Origin: Paroceanicella profunda
GTDB lineage: Bacteria; Pseudomonadota; Alphaproteobacteria; Rhodobacterales; Rhodobacteraceae
Reading direction: 5' to 3'
Length of the DNA: 64,000 nt
Assembly: GCF_005887635.2 (NCBI RefSeq)
Contig: NZ_CP040818.1
Location: 1,176,001-1,240,000, forward strand
Part shown: positions 63,968 through 64,000 of the stretch, in pieces
Layout: the number at the start of each line of letters is the position of its first letter
Position numbering within the stretch: position 1 is the stretch's first letter
The notes under the pieces: generated by a model
The model's input: the letters and a program-made list of their open reading frames with translations, nothing else
Database searches by the model: none
Told to the model about the DNA's origin: nothing
Translations under genes and position numbers: made by a program

Positions 63968-64000
63968 ATGGCCGAGAACGACACCCCAGTGCAGCCGCGC
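63968..64000 (+). CDS. secB: Probable SecB export chaperone (first 11 codons only)
   Basis: The ATG at 63968 has GGAGGG about 6 bases upstream and reads MAENDTPVQPR to the window edge. This short polar start and the position right after fxsA match secB in related genomes. Eleven residues do not prove it. Confidence 0.6.
   Translation, partial: MAENDTPVQPR

Overview
The window is very GC-rich DNA from an alphaproteobacterium, most likely a member of the Rhodobacterales. The strongest clue is the right-hand end, where hisB/hisH, hslV-hslU, a Smr protein, an MltA lytic transglycosylase, a Tim44-domain protein, fxsA and the start of a probable secB form a block typical of that order. A small head-spike locus of the Rhodobacter gene-transfer-agent type (49.8-53.1 kb) points the same way. 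I cannot name a genus.

Layout, left to right. 0-5.3 kb: the 3' end of an aldehyde dehydrogenase gene, an AraC regulator, an octamer repeat array, an amidase, and an intergenic stretch holding a roughly 125-bp tandem duplication and a small inverted relic of the amidase gene. 5.4-10.4 kb: a peptide-type ABC transporter read leftward. 10.5-17.1 kb: histidine utilisation, with hutF-hutC divergent from hutI-hutH-hutU and a good HutC-type operator between them. These enzymes convert histidine to formylglutamate; the deformylase (HutG) that would finish the pathway is not here. 17.4-23.1 kb: a flavin reductase-like protein, CsbD, an AI-2E/PerM-family membrane protein, and a three-gene operon built around a GT4-GT2 glycosyltransferase fusion. 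23.8-28.3 kb: a nucleoside hydrolase, an M20 amidohydrolase, a phosphoribosyltransferase and a LysR regulator, with two more short-unit tandem arrays. 28.4-34.7 kb: a cytochrome P450 with an unusual I-helix, an MFS exporter, and a Crp-like regulator overlapping a Kef-type antiporter; a decayed copy of the crp-kef junction lies upstream. 35.3-43.6 kb: two sulfotransferases, an M19 dipeptidase and a divergent five-gene dipeptide-type ABC transporter, which together suggest uptake and cleavage of dipeptides. 44.4-49.5 kb: a PaoABC-type molybdenum aldehyde oxidoreductase and an MDR-family dehydrogenase.

49.8-58.7 kb is the most interesting part. A GTA/phage head-spike cassette (small spike base protein, fibre protein, beta-helix protein) stands alone with no phage genes around it. 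Next to it the his genes are split: hisA is separated from hisH-hisB by a gentisate-catabolism module made of a dioxygenase, a GntR/FCD regulator and a fumarylacetoacetase-family hydrolase. The two enzyme genes each carry the same perfect 12-bp AT-rich palindrome upstream, and a weaker copy precedes the regulator gene, so they look like one local regulon.

Genes are dense and many overlap by 1-4 bases. The long gaps are unusual in holding repeat arrays and short degraded copies of neighbouring genes. I saw no tRNA, rRNA, CRISPR array, insertion sequence or integrase. All calls come from reading the sequence; no database search was run.
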